Below are positions 31,689 through 35,388 of a DNA stretch of 35,388 nucleotides, piece by piece. Each line of letters opens with the position of its first letter. The stretch's first letter is position 1. The notes beneath the pieces are model-generated. The model saw nothing but the letters and a program-made list of their open reading frames with translations. It did no database searches and was not told the origin of the DNA. The stretch comes from Ferruginibacter sp. HRS2-29 (GTDB lineage: Bacteria; Bacteroidota; Bacteroidia; Chitinophagales; Chitinophagaceae): positions 1-35,388 of the forward strand of contig NZ_RJUB01000154.1 of NCBI RefSeq assembly GCF_024343615.1, given 5' to 3'. The translations under genes were made by a program, and so were the position numbers.

Positions 31689-31787
31689 GGATGGCAGATA
31701 CTGGATGCTGGATATCGTAGCGAAGAACTTAGCGAACTTCTCTCTTGCAAAAGACAACCAGTAACCAGCATCCAGCAACCAGCATCG
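31689..31787. repeat. Inverted-repeat element with CTGGATGCTGG arms
   Basis: ATACTGGATGCTGGATATCG on the left and CCAGTAACCAGCATCCAGCA, then ACCAGCAT on the right are inverse copies around about 50 bp, directly after the terminator and before gatB. TACTTTTG (31799-31806), a full -7 match, follows 5 nt before the gatB ATG; no -33 element is clear. Confidence 0.7.
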
Positions 31788-31811
31788 GCAATTTCCTTTA
31801 CTTTTGCATCA

Positions 31812-33251
31812 ATGAACAATAAATACGAACTGGTGATCGGGCTGGAGGTACATGCGCAGCTGCTGACAGCGAGCAAACTCTTCTGCGGTGACAGTACAAC
31901 ATTTGGCGCCGAACCAAATACGCAGGTCAGCCCGGTTTCGCTGGCGCATCCCGGTACTTTGCCGGTAATGAACGAAAAAGTGATCGAACTGGCGGTAAGG
32001 CTTGGGCTCGCATTGAACTGTACGATCGTACAGGATAATTATTTTGCCCGTAAAAATTATTTCTACCCCGACCTTCCGAAAGGTTACCAGGTGAGCCAGC
32101 ATACGGCGCCTATATGCCTCGGGGGCCATCTGCCGATACAAACGAGCGAAGGCAAAAAAAATGTACAGCTCAACCGCATCCATATGGAAGAAGATGCGGG
32201 CAAAAGCCTTCACGACCAGGATGAAAAATATACCAGCATCGACCTCAACCGTGCAGGTATGCCTTTGCTGGAAATCGTCACCGAACCCGACCTGCACAGT
32301 GCCGACGAAGCCTATGCTTATCTCACCGAATTGCGCAAGCTGGTACGCTGGCTGGGCGTATGCGATGGCAATATGGAAGAAGGCAGCATGCGTTGCGACG
32401 CGAATGTATCTGTACGCCTGAAAGGTGCTACAACACTGGGCACCAGGGTGGAAGTAAAAAACCTCAACAGCATCCGCAATGTGAAACGTGCCATTGAAAT
32501 TGAAGCGGAAAGGCTCATCGGCATTGTAGAAAAAGGCGAACAGGTGATACAGCAGACGCGGAGTTTCAATGCGGATAATAACACCACTTTCGCATTGCGC
32601 AGCAAAGAAGAGGCAGACGATTACCGCTATTTCCCGGAACCGGATCTTCCGCCGTTTTTCATCAGTGATGAATACCTGCAGGAGATAAAAGCTGCTATGC
32701 CCGCGCTGCCGGCCGCATTGCAAAACAAATACATCAGTTCCTATAATTTGCCGGAATACGATGCTGCGCAACTGAGCAACGATAAGGATGACTCCGATCT
32801 TTTTGAAGCCATCATCCGGCATACTACTCATTACAAAGCTGCCGCAAACTGGATGACAGTTTTAAAACAATATTGCTCCAATGCAGCATTGCCAGTGAGC
32901 TCGTTTCCCTTAACGGCAGAAAAAATAGCAACGCTGATCAATTTCACCGAAACCGGGAAAGTGAGTTTCAATGCGGCTTCTACCAGGATCCTTCAGGAAC
33001 TGATCAATTCGCCGGAAGAAACCCCTGAAAGCATTGCCACCCAACTGAACCTTGTGCAGGAAAGTGATGAAAGCGCCATTGAAGCCTGGGTAGACGAAGT
33101 GATTGCTTCCATGCCTGATAAAGTGAAAGAATACCGCTCGGGCAAAAAAGGACTGATCGGGCTGTTTGCCGGTGAAGTAAAAAAACGCAGTAAAGGCAAA
33201 GCTGATATGCAACTGACGAATAAAGTGCTCACAGAAAAATTAAATAATTAA
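31812..33251 (+). CDS. gatB: Aspartyl/glutamyl-tRNA amidotransferase subunit B
   Basis: 479 aa from ATG 31812 (NNKYELVIGLEVHAQL); the open frame upstream is repeat sequence. Part of GatCAB, which amidates Glu-tRNA(Gln) or Asp-tRNA(Asn). Family signatures: LFCGDSTTFG, YFYPDLPKGYQVSQ, RIHMEEDAGKSLHD, and DRAGMPLLEIVTEPD-like and GSMRCDANVSVR blocks. The C-terminal YqeY-like tail ends GLIGLFAGEVKKRSKGKADM. gatA and gatC are not in the window. The next gene starts 15 bp later. Confidence 0.97.
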   Translation: MNNKYELVIGLEVHAQLLTASKLFCGDSTTFGAEPNTQVSPVSLAHPGTLPVMNEKVIELAVRLGLALNCTIVQDNYFARKNYFYPDLPKGYQVSQHTAPICLGGHLPIQTSEGKKNVQLNRIHMEEDAGKSLHDQDEKYTSIDLNRAGMPLLEIVTEPDLHSADEAYAYLTELRKLVRWLGVCDGNMEEGSMRCDANVSVRLKGATTLGTRVEVKNLNSIRNVKRAIEIEAERLIGIVEKGEQVIQQTRSFNADNNTTFALRSKEEADDYRYFPEPDLPPFFISDEYLQEIKAAMPALPAALQNKYISSYNLPEYDAAQLSNDKDDSDLFEAIIRHTTHYKAAANWMTVLKQYCSNAALPVSSFPLTAEKIATLINFTETGKVSFNAASTRILQELINSPEETPESIATQLNLVQESDESAIEAWVDEVIASMPDKVKEYRSGKKGLIGLFAGEVKKRSKGKADMQLTNKVLTEKLNN

Positions 33252-33266
33252 AATAAATACGAATTC

Positions 33267-34412
33267 ATGAGAAGGATATTTTTAGTGCTGATGCTGGGCT
33301 CCGCCATCGTTTCGTGCAGCGAGCAGCAAGACAAAGGGAAGTTTACGGTAACGGGAGACCTGAAGAATGCAGGAGATCAGAAAGTTTACCTCGAACAATT
33401 GTTCTTCAGTGAGCAGGCTCCTGAAGTGCTGGACCCGGCCGAAATAAAAAATGGAAAATTCACCATCAGCGGTACCGCCACCGAAGAAGGTTTTTACAGG
33501 CTTCGCCTGGAAAAGATGGACGGCGGTTATCTCTTCATTAATGATGATAAAAATATCCCTTTCAGCGGCGATGCAAAAGACGTGACATTGAAAGGTGCCA
33601 GCTTCAATACCCCGGCCAATAAGGAACTGCTGGGCTTCCTTACCGAACTCCAGACGCGCCGCGAAAGTTTTACCACAACAGCCAACCGCATCAAAGAACT
33701 CGAACTGCACAAAGAAAACGACAGTGCTTTGAATGTAGAAAAGCAGAATATTGCAGGCATTGAAAAAGATGCGAATAATTTTATCCTGAAAACAGTCAAC
33801 TCTGCCAAAAGTCCCGTGGTGGCTTTGTTTGCGCTTGGTTATTCGCAGACAGCAGATACAGCTTTGCTGAATAAATCGGTACCGGCCCTTGCAGACCGTT
33901 TTCCACAACATAGTGGTGTAGCGAGCATGATCGCCCGTTTCAAACAGATGCAGGCCCAGCAGCAACAGAAGGTCAGTCAAAACGCCGGCCGTCCATCTGT
34001 TGGAAGTATAGCTCCTGATTTTACTTTGAAGGATACCGAAGGAAAACCTTTTTCGCTTAGCCAACTGAAAGGACAATATGTGCTGGTAGATTTCTGGGCG
34101 AGTTGGTGTGGCCCATGCCGCGGTGAAAACCCGAATGTAGTGGCTGCGTACCAGAAATTTAAATCCAAAAATTTTACGATCCTCGGGGTATCACTGGATG
34201 ATGACAAAGCCGCCTGGTTGAAAGCTATAAAAGACGATAAGCTTGAATGGAAACATGTAAGCGATCTCAAAAAATGGAACAGCTCAACGGTACCACTTTA
34301 TGGCATGGATGGTATCCCTTACAACGTGTTGGTAGATCCACAGGGGAAAATAATAGCGACAGAACTAAGGGGGGCGGCACTGGAAAGCAAGCTCGCAGAA
34401 GTGTTGAAATAA
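33267..34412 (+). CDS. TlpA-like thioredoxin lipoprotein with DUF4369-like N-terminus
   Basis: 381 aa. Lipoprotein signal ending AIVSCSEQ, so Cys-anchored. Residues about 25-120 (GKFTVTGDLKNAGDQKVYLE, GKFTISGTATEEGFYRLRLE) look like DUF4369, usual in Bacteroidota TlpA proteins. A helical linker with a Gln run follows. The thioredoxin domain (about 245-381) has FWASWCGPCRGENP with the CxxC redox site and cis-Pro GIPYNVLVDPQGK. Probably keeps periplasmic thiols reduced, for example for cytochrome c assembly; partner unknown. It ends at a bidirectional terminator. Confidence 0.92.
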   Translation: MRRIFLVLMLGSAIVSCSEQQDKGKFTVTGDLKNAGDQKVYLEQLFFSEQAPEVLDPAEIKNGKFTISGTATEEGFYRLRLEKMDGGYLFINDDKNIPFSGDAKDVTLKGASFNTPANKELLGFLTELQTRRESFTTTANRIKELELHKENDSALNVEKQNIAGIEKDANNFILKTVNSAKSPVVALFALGYSQTADTALLNKSVPALADRFPQHSGVASMIARFKQMQAQQQQKVSQNAGRPSVGSIAPDFTLKDTEGKPFSLSQLKGQYVLVDFWASWCGPCRGENPNVVAAYQKFKSKNFTILGVSLDDDKAAWLKAIKDDKLEWKHVSDLKKWNSSTVPLYGMDGIPYNVLVDPQGKIIATELRGAALESKLAEVLK

Positions 34413-34428
34413 TTCATTCCTAAAATAA

Positions 34429-34490
34429 AAAAAGAACGGCTATCAATTGTTTCTGACTTAAGTTGGAGACAATTGATAGCCGTTCTTTTT
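34429..34490. terminator. Bidirectional terminator between convergent genes
   Basis: Arms 34429-34450 and 34469-34490 are a perfect 22-bp inverted repeat (core AACGGCTATCAATTGT) around 18 nt, with a T-run on each strand after the stem. It serves the TlpA-like gene on + and the SusD gene on -. Confidence 0.9.
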
Positions 34491-34508
34491 ATCTGTAATT
34501 ATTCTCTG

Positions 34509-35388
34509 TTAAAAGTAACCAGGGTTTTGCTGAATGATCGGGTTTGCCTGAACTTCTGAATTGGGGATAGGAAGCAGGAAACGGAAATCATTAGCTGGTA
34601 AAGTTACCGAGTTAGTATTTGGCGCATCAGATGCATCACGTACTACAGGAAAACCTTTTCTCTTAAGATCCCAGAAGCGGTGACCTTCGTAAGCCAGTTC
34701 TTTAAAGCGTTCGTTGAGTATTTCTGTGATCGCCTGAGCTTTTGAACCCAATACAACAGGTACATATCCATTGATCCTTGCTGCACGCAGTGTATTCAGA
34801 TCGCTTTCAGCGCTATTGGCTCCAGTGAACTTATCTTGTTCTGCACGGGCTTCAGCACGGATCAGGTACATTTCACCAGTCCTGAAAACTTTACCATTGG
34901 CAACGTTCTCCAGTGAACTACCATAAGTACCACCAGCATATTTATTGATCAGGCGGTTTGGCCTTGGAGCTACCAGTAATGGTTCTGTTTTGAAATACGC
35001 TGCAAAACGTACGTCGTTTACCTGGTCGTAGCTGTTCCATAATTTATCAGAAGGCAACCAGGTGATAGTACCGATGTTGGCAGGATTTGCAGAAGTACCA
35101 CGGAACAAAGATCCGATACGGATAGAGGTACCCCTTACTATCCTCATAGCCAATTCGTTGGTATTGGCATCAGTCCAGATACCACCAAACTGTGCGATCG
35201 GTGATAACGGAATAGCAGTGATATATTCAGAAGCGAAAGTTTCAGCAGCCACCCAGTTGTTCATATACAATGCAACCCTTGCCTGTAACCCGGTTACAGC
35301 AAGTTTTGTAGCCCTGTTGATATCTGTAAGGTTGTTTGGTACCAATGTTTTTGCTTCGGTCAGGTCAGCCATCAGCTTAGTGAAGTAA
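34509..35388 (-). CDS. RagB/SusD nutrient-uptake lipoprotein, partial (5' end outside)
   Basis: The C-terminal 292 or so residues are in the window; the frame stays open to the right edge (YFTKLMADLTEAKTLVP). SusD proteins are outer-membrane lipoproteins that sit on a SusC/TonB transporter and bind glycans or peptides. Seen: the TPR-like region ATKLAVTGLQARVALYMNNW, GEMYLIRAEARAEQDKF, LNTLRAARINGYV, LNERFKELAYEGHRFWDLKR, and the terminal FLLPIPNSEVQANPIIQQNP. The SusC partner would lie upstream, beyond the window. Substrate cannot be told. Confidence 0.95.
   Translation of the reverse strand, partial: YFTKLMADLTEAKTLVPNNLTDINRATKLAVTGLQARVALYMNNWVAAETFASEYITAIPLSPIAQFGGIWTDANTNELAMRIVRGTSIRIGSLFRGTSANPANIGTITWLPSDKLWNSYDQVNDVRFAAYFKTEPLLVAPRPNRLINKYAGGTYGSSLENVANGKVFRTGEMYLIRAEARAEQDKFTGANSAESDLNTLRAARINGYVPVVLGSKAQAITEILNERFKELAYEGHRFWDLKRKGFPVVRDASDAPNTNSVTLPANDFRFLLPIPNSEVQANPIIQQNPGYF

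Noticed and set aside
31650..31811. N-terminal extension of GatB
   Set aside because: It would cover the terminator hairpin and an inverted repeat; the family's N-terminus begins at 31812.

Overview
The window looks like chromosomal DNA of a member of the Bacteroidota, most likely Chitinophagia/Chitinophagaceae. The signs are a RagB/SusD lipoprotein at the right edge, a TlpA-type thioredoxin with a DUF4369-like N-terminal part, promoters of the Bacteroidota type (TTTG, about 20 nt, TAnnTTTG), few purine-rich ribosome binding sites, and the MerR / M23 peptidase / alaS gene order common in this phylum. I cannot name the species from the sequence alone.

The left 8.2 kb is accessory. It opens inside a tandem array of a 365-bp, hairpin-rich, apparently non-coding unit (three full copies plus a truncated fourth, almost identical). 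The array ends at a perfect 46-bp palindrome. Then come a secreted transglutaminase-like protein, a 53-aa two-helix membrane protein, a NERD-domain nuclease-like gene with an XRE regulator, an unknown 186-aa gene, a three-gene operon coupled by ATGA overlaps (two membrane proteins and a SecB-like protein), and a RhuM-family gene. Relics of a repeat related to the array unit lie between these genes. The RhuM gene sits between the intact 3' end of carB and a second, diverged and frameshifted copy of the carB 3' end. Its last three codons and stop lie inside that copy. This is the footprint of a cassette inserted by recombination at carB.

From 8.2 to 35.4 kb the genes are mostly housekeeping: carB (pyrimidine/arginine synthesis), M23 peptidase, Bcp peroxiredoxin, birA, rsfS, ftsH, a LutC-like protein, GGCT-like protein, LpxH-like hydrolase, MscS channel, thioredoxin-like protein, MerR regulator, second M23 peptidase, alaS, GNAT, bestrophin, PDZ protein, gatB, TlpA-like protein and SusD. 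RsfS-FtsH-LutC and LpxH-unknown-MscS are tightly spaced and probably co-transcribed.

Two genome-scale themes stand out. First, most of the longer intergenic gaps between 13 and 32 kb carry an inverted-repeat element (arms often made of short tandem motifs, total about 70-140 bp), and several supply the start or stop codon of the adjacent gene. Second, similar palindromic G/C-rich sequences sit in frame inside carB, alaS and the merR-type gene, so essential proteins carry repeat-encoded peptides. In addition, the last 580 bp of alaS is strikingly AT-rich and encodes a divergent C-terminal domain, suggesting a chimeric gene. All functional calls rest on motif recognition by eye; no database search was run.
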